Assembly: GCA_009839505.1 (NCBI GenBank)
Contig: VXPO01000129.1
Span: 1 to 47,931, forward strand
Origin: Gammaproteobacteria bacterium
Lineage (GTDB): Bacteria > Pseudomonadota > Gammaproteobacteria > Pseudomonadales > Azotimanducaceae
DNA: 47,931 bases
Direction: 5' to 3'
The notes beneath the pieces are model-generated. The model saw only the letters and a program-made list of their open reading frames with translations, did no database searches and was not told the origin of the DNA. Position 1 is the stretch's first letter. Each line of letters opens with the position of its first letter. The translations under genes were made by a program, and so were the position numbers. Of this stretch, positions 8,647 through 21,373 are shown one piece after another.

Positions 8647-9563
8647 CCACCGCCGCCCGTCAACGTTTCGAAGCCGCGCTCGAGTCCCTGGTCGACGAGA
8701 TCCGGGAGGACGACCACATCCTGGCGGCGATCCTTTGCGGCAGCCTCGCCCACGACGAAGTGTGGGACAAGTCGGACATCGATCTCGTGCTGGTCTGTAC
8801 GGACGACAGGAAGACCAAGACCCACGATGTGGCGCTCGTGGCCGACGACATCAATATCCACACCACCGTCCAGCCCAGGGCGGAGTTCCGCCGCCGGCTG
8901 GAGGCGTCGGTACGCAACATGTTCGGCCATTCGCTGTTCGCCAAGGCGCGCCTCCTCTACAGCCGCGATCCGTCGATCGATGCGATCTTCGCGGAACTCG
9001 GCAAGGTGGGTGCCCGCGACAGCCAAGTTCAGGCCATGCACGCGGCGCAGCACGCCCTGGCGTCGCTCTACAAGGCCCGCAAGTGGTACGAGATCAAGGA
9101 CGACGACGCGTACACGGCGCTTTGGATCCTCAACACCGCACGCGCCCTGGCCGATGTGGAAGTGGGATTGCACGGCGAGATCGTGGACCGCGAGGCGTTG
9201 ATCGACGCCCTGCGGCTGAATCCCGATCTGTTCAAGCTAATCTATGCGGACCTTCTGGAGCACGAGGTCACCCGGAAGTCGCTCACCGAAGCGCTTGAGG
9301 CCATCGACGCCTACCTGGAACCGCGCGCCGAAGAACTGTTCGCGCTCGTGCTGGAATACCTGGACGAGGCCGGTGGCGACCCGCGCGCCGCCCGCGACAT
9401 CGCGCACTATTTCCGCCGCCACTACGACATGGAGCACATCATCATCGCCTGCGAGTGGCTCTCGGACATCGGCGTCATCGAGAAGGCGTCCACACCCGTC
9501 AAGTTGACCACCCGCAGCCAGATCGATGTGGAGGAACTAGCGTTCTTCCGGGTGAAGTGGTGA
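8643..9563 (+). CDS. nucleotidyltransferase-domain protein coupled to Phd-like gene
   Basis: A 306-residue protein with a pol-beta-type nucleotidyltransferase domain: CGSLAHDEVWDKSDIDLVLV at about residues 32-51 has the GS then DxD pattern that binds Mg-NTP, and a third acidic residue may lie in ADDINIHTTV. After a helical middle region (110-230), the C-terminus from about 245 (AARDIAHYF, CEWLSDIGVIEKAS, KLTTRSQ) looks like a winged helix. Relatives include minimal nucleotidyltransferase toxins (MNT) and antibiotic nucleotidyltransferases. It is co-translated with the Phd-like gene by an ATGA overlap. The pairing suggests a toxin-antitoxin unit, but an enzyme with its own regulator is possible. 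Confidence 0.72.
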   Translation: MTTAARQRFEAALESLVDEIREDDHILAAILCGSLAHDEVWDKSDIDLVLVCTDDRKTKTHDVALVADDINIHTTVQPRAEFRRRLEASVRNMFGHSLFAKARLLYSRDPSIDAIFAELGKVGARDSQVQAMHAAQHALASLYKARKWYEIKDDDAYTALWILNTARALADVEVGLHGEIVDREALIDALRLNPDLFKLIYADLLEHEVTRKSLTEALEAIDAYLEPRAEELFALVLEYLDEAGGDPRAARDIAHYFRRHYDMEHIIIACEWLSDIGVIEKASTPVKLTTRSQIDVEELAFFRVKW

Positions 9564-9574
9564 CCGAGTAGACC

Positions 9575-12511
<2,937 letters not shown>

Positions 12512-12651
12512 CGCCCCGGCCGCGTCGGCAACGACGTGCCTTCGCTCCGCTGTACTCCGGGTCGCGCCGTTTGGGGAGCCGCCTCCGGCCCAGCGACACT
12601 ACCGCGCATTGTGGGGCATCAGTCGTCGTGCCCGAGTCCCCTTCGCGATCC

Positions 12652-13578
12652 TTAGCCCCCTGCGCCTCTGTCCTGCCGAGGGCGGCTCCCGCTTACCTTG
12701 AGTGGTGGTAGCGCCGAGTCCGGGATGGAAGCTCCGAGTCGGCGAGCAGCTTCGACAAGATCAGGCGCTTGTGTAGGGAGGTCAGCTAAGTGGTGTTGTG
12801 GTTGGTGGTCCGGAGGCATGGGTAACGCATCTATCCAATCCAACGCGCCCGTCGGAACGGAATCACACAAGTGGATACGCCAGAGTGTCTCGGCCGCCAA
12901 GCGGTTGTGCGATTCGGCGCGGCGATAGTATTCCTCCTGGCTCTTCGGACCGGCCAAGGTGATTTGTGCCGTCCCGGGGTCTAGGCTCAACCTCATCTCA
13001 AGTTTGGAGTCGAGTCGCCGTTCGGTCCAGTCTGGTCGAAGAGCGTCAACGCAGCTGTTCTGCAACACTGCGAGGCGGACGATTGACTCGGCGGAACACG
13101 CCTCGTAAAGCTCGGCGCGCAGGTGTGCGGGCGGCTCGAGGCACTCGGGTTTGTCGAACGCCGCAATCACTGTTTGCCGTGTTGCCAATGGGTCATGCAG
13201 CGCGAAAACCCAATCCGCAGGACGGAGACGTTCCATTGTCTCCACGCAACGCGAGTCGAGCGCTCGCCATGTGTCGACCCGGGGTGGCCACGGGCAATCC
13301 CGCTTGGCTTCCTCCCAATCCGAGGACGGCTTCGGGTCTGTTCCCGCATCGGCCGGGACTGCAGGGAGGGAGGCAACGCGCTGTGTGACCTGGCCGGTAC
13401 TAACGCGCGACGACACCTTCTGGGGCTGTTCTTCGGGGTTGGGGTACTTCTGTTCTTCCGCGTGGGAGTGCTTCTGTGAAGACACCGACCAAAGGTACGC
13501 TGCAACGCCGAACACGCCTAGTGCTACCCACGCCAAGGACCAACGAAAGAATCTGATTCTTCTCGCTAGAGGAAGCAT
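12652..13578 (-). CDS. hypothetical single-pass membrane protein
   Basis: About 308 residues, not recognised. The chosen ATG gives an N-terminal anchor: basic residues (LARRIRFFRW) then a membrane segment at about 13-30, followed by a large His/Pro/Gln-rich and then Cys-containing outer domain and a Pro/Arg-rich tail. A longer frame upstream overlaps the HExxH gene by more and adds only Arg-rich residues. It overlaps the 3' end of the upstream HExxH gene by 13 bp and is presumably in one operon with it. Base and codon use is more AT-rich than in uvrA, consistent with transferred cargo. The pair lies between uvrA and its partial duplicate. Confidence 0.55.
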   Translation of the reverse strand: MLPLARRIRFFRWSLAWVALGVFGVAAYLWSVSSQKHSHAEEQKYPNPEEQPQKVSSRVSTGQVTQRVASLPAVPADAGTDPKPSSDWEEAKRDCPWPPRVDTWRALDSRCVETMERLRPADWVFALHDPLATRQTVIAAFDKPECLEPPAHLRAELYEACSAESIVRLAVLQNSCVDALRPDWTERRLDSKLEMRLSLDPGTAQITLAGPKSQEEYYRRAESHNRLAAETLWRIHLCDSVPTGALDWIDALPMPPDHQPQHHLADLPTQAPDLVEAARRLGASIPDSALPPLKVSGSRPRQDRGAGG

Positions 13579-14337
13579 GGCGCGTCCGCATTGTTGTGGT
13601 CGAACAGTGTTACCGCTCGAGCTTCGGTAAAGTCTTCGTATCCGTTCCAAGTGTGGGGAAAGCCATACATATCCATTTGCTCTCTCAATATCTTACCCTC
13701 CTCCTTGGGCTCCCAGAGGCCATACCCATGGACTACGCCGTCGCCTACGTGAACCATCTCGTGGTGCAATACTCGATTTAGGATGTACCACCGGTTGCGT
13801 TCGGCTGTTGACCTGGTATGTATCAATTGCCGATTGATCTCCATGGTGATCGGTCCAGTCTCACCAGGATCGGGAAAGTGGACGGCGCCAAGAGCAGGTC
13901 TTCCCTCGTTGTCGACCAAGTCGTTGTTCCAAGCAAAGTGCGACACGCTGGTCCAGTAGTTGCGAATGAATGTGCGTTGGCCTTGGCAATTCATGATTCT
14001 TCGCATGGCGTCTTTGGGGTTCTCGTCGAAAGGAATTAGCTCACACGCCCATACGCTGAGGTCGAAGTTGAACTGTTGACCGAAGACCGGGCAGGCATCG
14101 GTCGGAGGCTCCGAGAAGCAATGGAAGGTGTTGTCGTCTTCGTCGAATGCCTTCACCTTGCCAGCGCCGCACGCGCAAACGGCGTCGACCGTGGATCCGC
14201 ACGGCGCCGCGCCGTCCACCGAGGACACCTGGTAGGTGCGCGAGTCGTAGGACAACGTCGTATGCGAGTTCCGCCAGAGAGAGTACCTGGGGCAGTGGGA
14301 TTTGCTTGCGGCACGTAGGCCGTTGGGACAGAGCACT

Positions 14338-14338
<1 letters not shown>
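13566..14338 (-). pseudogene. HExxH putative metallopeptidase, 5' end lost at the uvrA duplication
   Basis: The visible protein has HHEMVH at residues 213-218 of the open frame, an HExxH zinc motif (His214, Glu215, His218), in a Cys-rich context (about ten cysteines), which suggests an exported disulfide-bonded zinc peptidase. The frame stays open to 14402, but bases 14338-14402 are antisense to the duplicated uvrA fragment. The first about 21 residues are therefore not native, and no signal peptide is left. I read the gene as truncated at the junction; it could still be expressed from a fortuitous start in the uvrA fragment. Family not identified beyond the zinc motif. Confidence 0.6.
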
Positions 14339-14875
<537 letters not shown>

Positions 14876-14996
14876 CGCCTGGCCGTCCCCGGCGGCGGCC
14901 GAACTCATACTCCGGCGATCGCGGGCCTCGTTCGTCATACCAACGTCACATGGGTCGGCTAGGTTGCGCGCATCGGTCTGAACAGTGTGACTACAG

Positions 14997-17798
14997 ATGC
15001 GCTTCTCGACTCTTGTTGGTTCTGCTTTTTTGCTTTTTGGGTTGTCGGCGTGGGGCGATGGGCGCGTCGAAGGACAGGTCGCCGGGGACGGAGGCGGATA
15101 CCTCGAAGGGGCCATCGTTCGCCTACCCGAACTCAAGCTGGAGGCCGTTACAGCCGCGGATGGCGGCTATGCCATCGGCGGCATCCCGGCGGGTAGCCAC
15201 GAGGTGACGGTCAGCTATCTGGGCTATCCTCCTCGCAGCGCCGTGGTCGACGTTCGCGACGGCGAGACCAGCCTGCAGGAATTCGCCTTCTCGGAGTTGG
15301 TCGAGGAGGTCGTCGTCTACGGCGAACAGACCGCGAGCACTGCATCCGCCCTCAACCAGCAACGCGCGGCCGACGGGATCGTCTCCGTGGTCTCGGCCAC
15401 CGACATCGGCCAGTTCCCGGACCAGAACGTCTCCGAGGCCCTGCAGCGGGTCTCGGGCGTGTTTCTCGAGCGCGACCAGGGGGAGGGCCGGTTCGTCGGC
15501 ATCCGCGGCATCGACCCGAACCTGATCGTGACGACGATCAACGGGGTCAACGTCCCGGCGCCGGAGAACGACAAGCGCTCCGTTGCGCTGGACGTCATCC
15601 CGTCGGAGCTGCTGTCGGCACTCGAGGTGAGCAAGTCCATCACGCCCGACATGGATGCGGACGGCATCGGTGGAGCGGTGAACATCAAGAGCGCGTCGGC
15701 ATTCGACTCGCCGGGACGAAACATCACGGTGGCCGCGCAGACGAGCTTCAACGACCTGCAGGACGAGTCGAGCCCTAGGGCTTCCCTGATCTTTTCGGAC
15801 ACGTTCGACCTGGGCGACCACCCGGACAGCTTGGGCGTTGCAGCCGCGGTATCGTGGTTCGACCGCAACTTCGGCTCCGAGAACATCGAGACGGACGGTG
15901 GCTGGTTCGGCGACCTCGAACGTACCGACGATGTCGAGTTCAAGGGCGCCGAGGAGATCGAGCAACGCGACTACGTGATCAACCGGGAACGCCTCGGTTT
16001 GGCGGCGAACTTCGACTACCGGCCGGGCGGAAATGCAAGCTGGTATGTGAGAACCCTGTTCAGTTCCTTCTCGGACCAGGAATACCGAACCCGCAACGAG
16101 TTCAAGTTCGACAAGGGCGATGCCGTGGAAGGCGGCGACGGCTTCGCGACCTGGAGCGACGCCACGCTGGAGAAGGAACTGAAGGACCGCTACGAGGCGC
16201 AGCAGATCCTGTCGATCTCGGCCGGCGGGACACAGGCGTTCGACGCCTGGACGCTGAACTACCGCGTGGGCTATTCCAAGGCCGACGAATCCGAACCCAA
16301 CCGCCGCGACACGGAGTTCAAGATCAAGAAGGTGCGGATCGGCTATTCGAACCACGGCGAACGGCCGGCGTTGTTCGCGGATCCGGCCACGCTCGACCCC
16401 CAAGGCTACGAGTTGAGCGAAGTCGTCATCGAGGACAACGCAACGGAGGATGTCGAGCGAAGCTTCAAGATCGACTTGAGACGCGACTTCGACGCCGAGA
16501 AGCTGCACGGCTACCTGGAAGTGGGCACCAAGCTTCGTCGGCGCGAGAAGACCAACGATATCGGCATTCGCGTGTTCGACGGATTCCCCGGGGATCCGAC
16601 GCTCGCCGACTTCGCACTCGACGGCGTCGACTACGTCCAAGGCGCTTTCGGGCTCGGCGTGTCGGAGGACGCCATCGATCGCTTCATCGCCGCCAACCTC
16701 GGCGGGTTCGAACTCAACGACAAAGACACCCTGGCGGCGTCCACGGGTGGTGACTACGAGATGGACGAGAACGTCGATGCGCTGTTCGTCAAGAACAGGC
16801 TGGACTTCGACAAGCTGCGCGTTGTCTACGGCCTGCGCTACGAGCGGACGGCGTTCGACGCCTCGGGCTTGAGGGTGATCTACGACGATGTGGGTGCCGA
16901 CGGCGATCCGGCGCCAACGCCCGTGTCCTTCTCGGACAACTATGCGAGCGTGCTGCCGAGCGCGAACCTGCGCTATGCCGTGAACGACAACCTGCTGATC
17001 CGGGCAGCCTTCTACCAGACCATGGCGCGACCCAAGTTCGGCGATCTCGCACCGGGCGGTGAGGTGGAGTTCGAAGAGGACGACGGCGAGAACATCCTCA
17101 AGGCCCAGATCGGCAATCCCGGCCTCGATCCCCTGCAGGCGCGCAATTTCGACCTCAGCATCGAGTATTACCGGCAGGACGTCGGACTGCTGTCCGCGAG
17201 TTTCTACTACAAGACCCTCGAGGACTTCGTGGTACTGGCGGACACGGCGAAGATCACCGATTTCACCCAGTTCGTGGGCGGGAGCCGGGTGGACAAGGCC
17301 GAGGTCATCCAGCCCATCAACGGCGACAATGCCAATGTGCTTGGCGTCGAACTCGCCTGGGTGCAGCACCTGTCCGCCTTGCCGGGGCTACTGAGCAATC
17401 TGCTGGTCAGCGCCAACGCTACGTTTACCGACGGCGAGGCGACGTTGCCCTTCCGCGACGAAAAGATCGCCATGCCGCGCCAGGCCGACCGGGTTCTCAA
17501 CTTCGCCTTAGGCTACGAGACCGACCGGTTCAGCTCGCGCCTTGCGTTTGCCCACAAGAGCGAACGGCTGCTCGGCTTGGAGGAATTGGACGACCCGGCC
17601 TTCGACGTGTTCCAGGATGCCCACACTCAGATTGACCTCGGGTTGAAGTACTACGTCAACGGCAAGTGGGAGTTGACTGTCGATGCCAACAATCTAACGG
17701 ACGAACCCTACTACGCGTACTTCGGTGATCGACGCTACAACGCGCAGTACGAGATCTACGGCCGGACCATCGCCCTCGGCGTCCGTTACCAGCACTAG
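14997..17798 (+). CDS. TonB-dependent outer-membrane receptor
   Basis: A 933-residue receptor. Residues 1-20 are a signal peptide; 22-95 form a carboxypeptidase-regulatory-like domain ([29 protein letters not shown]); [10 protein letters not shown] at 102-111 is the likely TonB box. The plug ([20 protein letters not shown], then GGAVNIKSA) runs to about 250 and the rest is a 22-strand barrel ending in LGVRYQH. It takes up a large or scarce ligand using proton-motive force through TonB-ExbBD, none of which is in the window. The phytase directly downstream suggests inositol phosphates or their iron complexes as ligand. The ribosome site before the ATG is weak. An open frame on the other strand is a composition shadow. 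Confidence 0.93.
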   Translation: MRFSTLVGSAFLLFGLSAWGDGRVEGQVAGDGGGYLEGAIVRLPELKLEAVTAADGGYAIGGIPAGSHEVTVSYLGYPPRSAVVDVRDGETSLQEFAFSELVEEVVVYGEQTASTASALNQQRAADGIVSVVSATDIGQFPDQNVSEALQRVSGVFLERDQGEGRFVGIRGIDPNLIVTTINGVNVPAPENDKRSVALDVIPSELLSALEVSKSITPDMDADGIGGAVNIKSASAFDSPGRNITVAAQTSFNDLQDESSPRASLIFSDTFDLGDHPDSLGVAAAVSWFDRNFGSENIETDGGWFGDLERTDDVEFKGAEEIEQRDYVINRERLGLAANFDYRPGGNASWYVRTLFSSFSDQEYRTRNEFKFDKGDAVEGGDGFATWSDATLEKELKDRYEAQQILSISAGGTQAFDAWTLNYRVGYSKADESEPNRRDTEFKIKKVRIGYSNHGERPALFADPATLDPQGYELSEVVIEDNATEDVERSFKIDLRRDFDAEKLHGYLEVGTKLRRREKTNDIGIRVFDGFPGDPTLADFALDGVDYVQGAFGLGVSEDAIDRFIAANLGGFELNDKDTLAASTGGDYEMDENVDALFVKNRLDFDKLRVVYGLRYERTAFDASGLRVIYDDVGADGDPAPTPVSFSDNYASVLPSANLRYAVNDNLLIRAAFYQTMARPKFGDLAPGGEVEFEEDDGENILKAQIGNPGLDPLQARNFDLSIEYYRQDVGLLSASFYYKTLEDFVVLADTAKITDFTQFVGGSRVDKAEVIQPINGDNANVLGVELAWVQHLSALPGLLSNLLVSANATFTDGEATLPFRDEKIAMPRQADRVLNFALGYETDRFSSRLAFAHKSERLLGLEELDDPAFDVFQDAHTQIDLGLKYYVNGKWELTVDANNLTDEPYYAYFGDRRYNAQYEIYGRTIALGVRYQH

Positions 17799-17805
17799 GA
17801 TTTTG

Positions 17806-18882
17806 TTGGCCGACCGGAGTTTCGTAGCGGCGACCCTTGTGGTCGCCCCTACGCGATGTGCGGCTCTCGGGACGTGGTGTTGCGTCGCCTTTCTGTCCGG
17901 CCTTGGTGGTTGCGAGGGCGTCCGAGATGACTACCCCCTCGTGCTGCCGCGCGTCGAGACCGTGCCCGTGCCGAGTGCCGGCGATGCAGCCGACGACCCC
18001 GCCATCTGGATCCACCCCGAAGTTCCCGAACGGAGCCTCGTGCTCGGCACCGACAAGCGTTCCGGACTCGTGGTCTACGACTTGGCGGGCGAGCAGGTCC
18101 AGTATCTCGCCGCCGGCAATCTCAACAACGTGGATCTGCGCACCGGCGTCTGGGGACGGCGGGATCTGACCGTCGCCGTCGCCAGCGCCCGGGAGCCGGA
18201 CGAGCTGGTCGTTCTTGAACTCGATCACGAGACCGGCACCGTGCGGGTCGTCGGTCGTGGCGAACCCGTCGTCGATGAGCCCTACGGCATCTGCATGTAT
18301 CTCGACGAGCGTCGCCAGCCATGGGTGATCTTGAACGGCAAGGACGGACTCTTCGTGCAGTTCGAACTGCGCCAGGACTATTCCATCGCCGAGGCTCGGC
18401 GATGGCGAACCGAGACGCAGCCGGAAGGATGCGTGGCCGACGACGAAGCCGGTGTGCTCTACATCGGCGAGGAGAACTACGGGGTCTGGCGATTGCCGGC
18501 CGATCCGGGGGAACCGGCCGATCTGGTTTCTGTCGCTGCCATCGAGGACGGCGTCTTGGCGGCGGATGTCGAGGGGCTGGCGCTGTACCGCTCCAATGAG
18601 GCTACCTACCTGCTGGTCTCGAGCCAGGGCGACAACAGCTATGCCGTGTACGACACCGGGTCGGGTGCCCATCGCGGTTCGTTTCGGGTGGGCGATCACC
18701 CGCACATAGACGAAACTTCCGATACCGACGGCATTGCGGCTTCATCGGTCCCGTTGTCCGGGTTTCCCGACGGCTTGCTGGTCGTTCAGGACGGCGACAA
18801 CCCCGGTGGAAACCAGAACTTCAAGCTGGTGTCCTGGACGGACGTCCGTGACGCCCTGGCGCTGGATCCTCGACCCCTCTGA
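17806..18882 (+). CDS. beta-propeller phytase, predicted lipoprotein
   Basis: About 358 residues. DDPAIWIHPE at about 63-72, then SLVLGTDKRSGLVVYDLAG, GEPVVDEPYGICMY, YIGEENYGVW and DNPGGNQNFKLVSW are the blade signatures of beta-propeller (BPP) phytases, Ca-dependent enzymes that dephosphorylate phytate. A lipobox LGGC, Cys at about residue 36, implies a lipoprotein outside the cytoplasm. The start is uncertain: a TTG at 17806 has AGGA upstream, while a GTG at 17839 would leave a tighter signal peptide but lies inside a palindromic repeat with no ribosome site. It follows the TonB receptor by a few bases, so the two likely form a phytate-use operon. Confidence 0.85.
   Translation: MADRSFVAATLVVAPTRCAALGTWCCVAFLSGLGGCEGVRDDYPLVLPRVETVPVPSAGDAADDPAIWIHPEVPERSLVLGTDKRSGLVVYDLAGEQVQYLAAGNLNNVDLRTGVWGRRDLTVAVASAREPDELVVLELDHETGTVRVVGRGEPVVDEPYGICMYLDERRQPWVILNGKDGLFVQFELRQDYSIAEARRWRTETQPEGCVADDEAGVLYIGEENYGVWRLPADPGEPADLVSVAAIEDGVLAADVEGLALYRSNEATYLLVSSQGDNSYAVYDTGSGAHRGSFRVGDHPHIDETSDTDGIAASSVPLSGFPDGLLVVQDGDNPGGNQNFKLVSWTDVRDALALDPRPL
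17823..17853. repeat. dispersed palindromic repeat, short form
   Basis: GTAGCGGCGACC pairs with GGTCGCCCCTAC around a CTTGT loop with a single mismatch. The same short form occurs at 46343-46368. It shares GGCGACC/GGTCGCC arms with the 42-bp long form. It lies inside the predicted signal-peptide region of the phytase gene, so either the gene starts downstream of it or the repeat is translated. Confidence 0.8.
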
Positions 18883-18887
18883 ACGAG

Positions 18888-18929
18888 CCGTAGGGGCGAC
18901 CGCGCGCCCTGCGGGCGCGTCGTGGTCGC
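18888..18929. repeat. dispersed palindromic repeat, long form, inverted copy
   Basis: Reverse complement of the 42-bp unit at 1-42 with two substitutions. It sits 6 bp past the phytase stop, between two convergent genes, a typical place for a bidirectional terminator or REP element. Confidence 0.8.
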
Positions 18930-18943
18930 CCGTCTTGGCGGCG

Positions 18944-19480
18944 CTAGCGCGGAGGTTGACCGCGCGGCGCAGACGCTTCGAATATCCAAAGATTCCCTGA
19001 GCTGACCGCTTCCATCGGAACATTTCCGCCGATGTACTTCCGGCCCAACTCGGCAAGTATCGGTACGAGAATCTCTCCCTCCTGGATTCGATCCAGATGG
19101 CGTTCGTAGATTGTGCCGTCGACTCGCAGCAGAACACGTCCGTCCTTCTCGGCCTCGTACGGCCAGTGTTTCCAGATCTTCCCCAGGGTCGTGGTCATGT
19201 AACCGCTCGGGATGAAGATCCGGCCATCGACTTCAACGATCCAGGCAGTGCGGGAACGCTCCGGATTCAGCGATTGAAACTGCACCTCGCTGATGTCGCG
19301 GACGAAGGACCAGTCCGGCTCGTCCCCCGTGTGCGGGCTTCCCGTAGTGAAAGAACCGCCCGCCAAAGGCCCAACAGGCCCGTCGTGGAGACGAGCCGCG
19401 GTGAACACTCCTACGACCAGGACGATGATCGATACGAAAAGCCACGCAATGACCTTGAGGAGAATCTTGACAGCCTTCAC
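18944..19480 (-). CDS. membrane-anchored protein of unknown function
   Basis: A 178-residue protein with one N-terminal membrane segment at about 5-28 and a globular domain outside. The stretch RTAWIVEVDGRIFIPSGY, then LGKIWKHWPYEAEKDGRVLLRVDGTIYERHLDRI, looks like a flavin-reductase-type split barrel of the DUF2255 kind, but I cannot confirm that. The GTG start has AGGG upstream. It converges on the phytase gene, with a palindromic repeat between the two stops, and stands just before the accessory region. Confidence 0.6.
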   Translation of the reverse strand: MKAVKILLKVIAWLFVSIIVLVVGVFTAARLHDGPVGPLAGGSFTTGSPHTGDEPDWSFVRDISEVQFQSLNPERSRTAWIVEVDGRIFIPSGYMTTTLGKIWKHWPYEAEKDGRVLLRVDGTIYERHLDRIQEGEILVPILAELGRKYIGGNVPMEAVSSGNLWIFEASAPRGQPPR

Positions 19481-19514
19481 TTCTGAACCCTGCTACCGCC
19501 GACTTAAGCCGCGT

Positions 19515-19602
19515 CCTCCTCGTGCAGCGTCACCGAACCCGCGTCGCCGTCGATGGTGATGGACTGACCGTGCTTGATGCGCACGGTGCCGTTGCCCACG
19601 CC
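19515..19602 (-). repeat. copy C of the phosphotransferase gene 3' end
   Basis: These 88 bases match 32372-32459, the last coding part of the phosphotransferase-like gene, with two substitutions, in the same orientation. They would encode GVGNGTVRIKHGQSITI and on to TLHEE, followed by a different tail and a stop. Similarity breaks off abruptly at 19603. It marks the left border of the accessory region, 190 bp before the methyltransferase gene. Confidence 0.92.
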
Positions 19603-19718
19603 TAGGATCTGGAGATGCCGTACCCCGTCCCACGCCTGCAGGTTGCAGATGCGGTACCCCGCACTTTAACTGCCTGCTAGGCAGCAACAGAACTGATCCA
19701 GTGCCCTTTGGGTTCTCT

Positions 19719-19792
19719 GGACCGCCTCGATGTGTGTCGTCCGAACGGTCCGCTTTTACGTTCCCCGATGGCAGTCGGTATGATCCACGCCC
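19719..19792 (+). promoter_or_regulatory. promoter region of the defence operon, possibly leaderless
   Basis: TATGAT at 19779-19784 is a good -10 hexamer, but transcription would start within a few bases of the ATG at 19793, and no Shine-Dalgarno sequence precedes that ATG. Upstream, GGACCG at 19719-19724 and CGGTCC at 19746-19751 form an inverted pair that could be an operator. The -35 is not convincing. The rest of 19481-19792 holds only the repeat copy at 19515-19602. Confidence 0.35.
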
Positions 19793-21373
19793 ATGACTGA
19801 AGTGGGGATCGTCGACATCTTCTCGGGCCCAGGAGGTCTGGCGGAGGGTTTTCATCCGGTGTCGGCCGGTCCCGAGTGGCCCTTTAGGATCGCCATGTCG
19901 GTCGAAAAGGATCCTGCGGCGTACCAGACCTTGTTGCTTCGGAGCTTCCTGCGAAACTTCAATGGGACACTGCCTGCCGAGTATTACGATCTCCTAAGCG
20001 GTCGCATTGCTGCGCCCGATTGGAGTGCGAGCTATCCGGCCGAGTGGCATGCAGCAGAGAACGAAGCGAAGTACCTTGAACTCGGAAACCCCACAACGAG
20101 CAGGTTCTTGGCGCGTCGAGTTTCAGAGATTCACGATGCATATGGCGGCAACACGGTGTTGATTGGCGGCCCACCTTGCCAAGCCTACTCACTTGCTGGT
20201 CGTGTTCGGAATGCAGCGATTGCCGGCTACCTGCCCCACAGGGATGAACGCCACCTCCTGTACCGGGAGTACATCAAAGTTCTGGAGCTTTTGGAACCGG
20301 CATTCTTCATGATGGAGAACGTGAAGGGCATGTTGTCGGCGTCGCTGAAAGGGGAGCGCGTACTCGAGAGGGTGATGGCGGACCTTAGATCAGCGACTAG
20401 GTGGGGCTATCGGTTGCATGCCCTTGCACCACCGAGTGGGACGCGGCCTAGCGACGAGATCAGCCCAAGCGATTTCGTTGTCCGAGCCGAGGACTATGGC
20501 GTGCCGCAGTCTCGGCATCGTGTCTTCATTGTGGGCATTCGAGGCGACATTGCCGAACGCCTTCCCTTACGTGTGTGGCCTCGGCTCCGCCGGTCACAGT
20601 CGCCTACGGTCGGGGCTGTGATCGGAGACATGCCGCGCCTCCGTAGTGGCCTTAGTCGAGGAGATGCTTCTGAAGAGTGGCTCGTGCGCGTGAGGGATGC
20701 CACTCAGCTCCTTTGTCGAAATCCTCCCCTCGTGCCGAGGACGGAAGTCCAAGCCTACTGGGCTGAACTGAAGTCAACTGCCGTCGCGTTGCAGGACCGG
20801 CCACCTAGCTCCCGACATGGGAATCGACGATACTCATCACCAGATTGCCCGGTCCGGCTCCGGAAGTGGCTCTTGGACAAACGGGTCCGCAGCTTGCCTA
20901 ACAATGAGACCCGCGGGCACATGCCGAGTGACTTGGCGCGGTACCTGTTTGCGTCCGCGTTCGCGGCGGCTACCGGTCGATCACCCAAGGCATCAGAGTT
21001 CCCTGATGCCCTTTCCCCCAACCACCGCAATTGGCGGACGGGGAAATTCACGGACAGGTTCCGGGTGCAACTTAGAGACCGCCCCGCCACGACAGTCACC
21101 AGTCACATGTCGAAGGATGGGCACTATTACATCCATTACGATCCAACCCAATGTCGGAGTTTGACCGTCCGCGAGGCAGCGAGACTTCAGACGTTTCCGG
21201 ACAACTACATGTTTCAGGGCACTCGTACCGAACAATACGTGCAAGTCGGCAACGCCGTTCCGCCGTTCCTTGCGCACCAGATTGCAAAGTGCTTCGTTCG
21301 TGCGTTCTCCCACCTCGCCAGTCAGAATACTGCCGAGCCTCTGGCAGCTCGTAGGGCTGCGGCTGCCGGATGA
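19793..21373 (+). CDS. C5-cytosine DNA methyltransferase
   Basis: A 526-residue Dcm-type methyltransferase. Motif I DIFSGPGGLAEGF binds S-adenosylmethionine; motif IV GGPPCQAYS contains the catalytic Cys129; motif VI is ENVKG at 175-179; motif VIII is PQSRHRVFIVG near 239; motif X is QVGNAVPP near 484. The gap between motifs VIII and IX holds the target-recognition domain. It methylates cytosine in a sequence I cannot predict, and in this operon presumably marks self DNA. It overlaps the next gene by 4 bp (ATGA). Lower GC and mixed codon use set this gene and the next four apart from the surrounding genome. Confidence 0.94.
   Translation: MTEVGIVDIFSGPGGLAEGFHPVSAGPEWPFRIAMSVEKDPAAYQTLLLRSFLRNFNGTLPAEYYDLLSGRIAAPDWSASYPAEWHAAENEAKYLELGNPTTSRFLARRVSEIHDAYGGNTVLIGGPPCQAYSLAGRVRNAAIAGYLPHRDERHLLYREYIKVLELLEPAFFMMENVKGMLSASLKGERVLERVMADLRSATRWGYRLHALAPPSGTRPSDEISPSDFVVRAEDYGVPQSRHRVFIVGIRGDIAERLPLRVWPRLRRSQSPTVGAVIGDMPRLRSGLSRGDASEEWLVRVRDATQLLCRNPPLVPRTEVQAYWAELKSTAVALQDRPPSSRHGNRRYSSPDCPVRLRKWLLDKRVRSLPNNETRGHMPSDLARYLFASAFAAATGRSPKASEFPDALSPNHRNWRTGKFTDRFRVQLRDRPATTVTSHMSKDGHYYIHYDPTQCRSLTVREAARLQTFPDNYMFQGTRTEQYVQVGNAVPPFLAHQIAKCFVRAFSHLASQNTAEPLAARRAAAAG

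Noticed and set aside
15123-17369. 748-codon open frame on the minus strand opposite the TonB receptor
   Set aside because: It is a composition shadow. The plus strand has a full receptor with signal peptide, plug and barrel; the antisense translation is rich in Val/Asp/Arg/His repeats with no recognisable motif.
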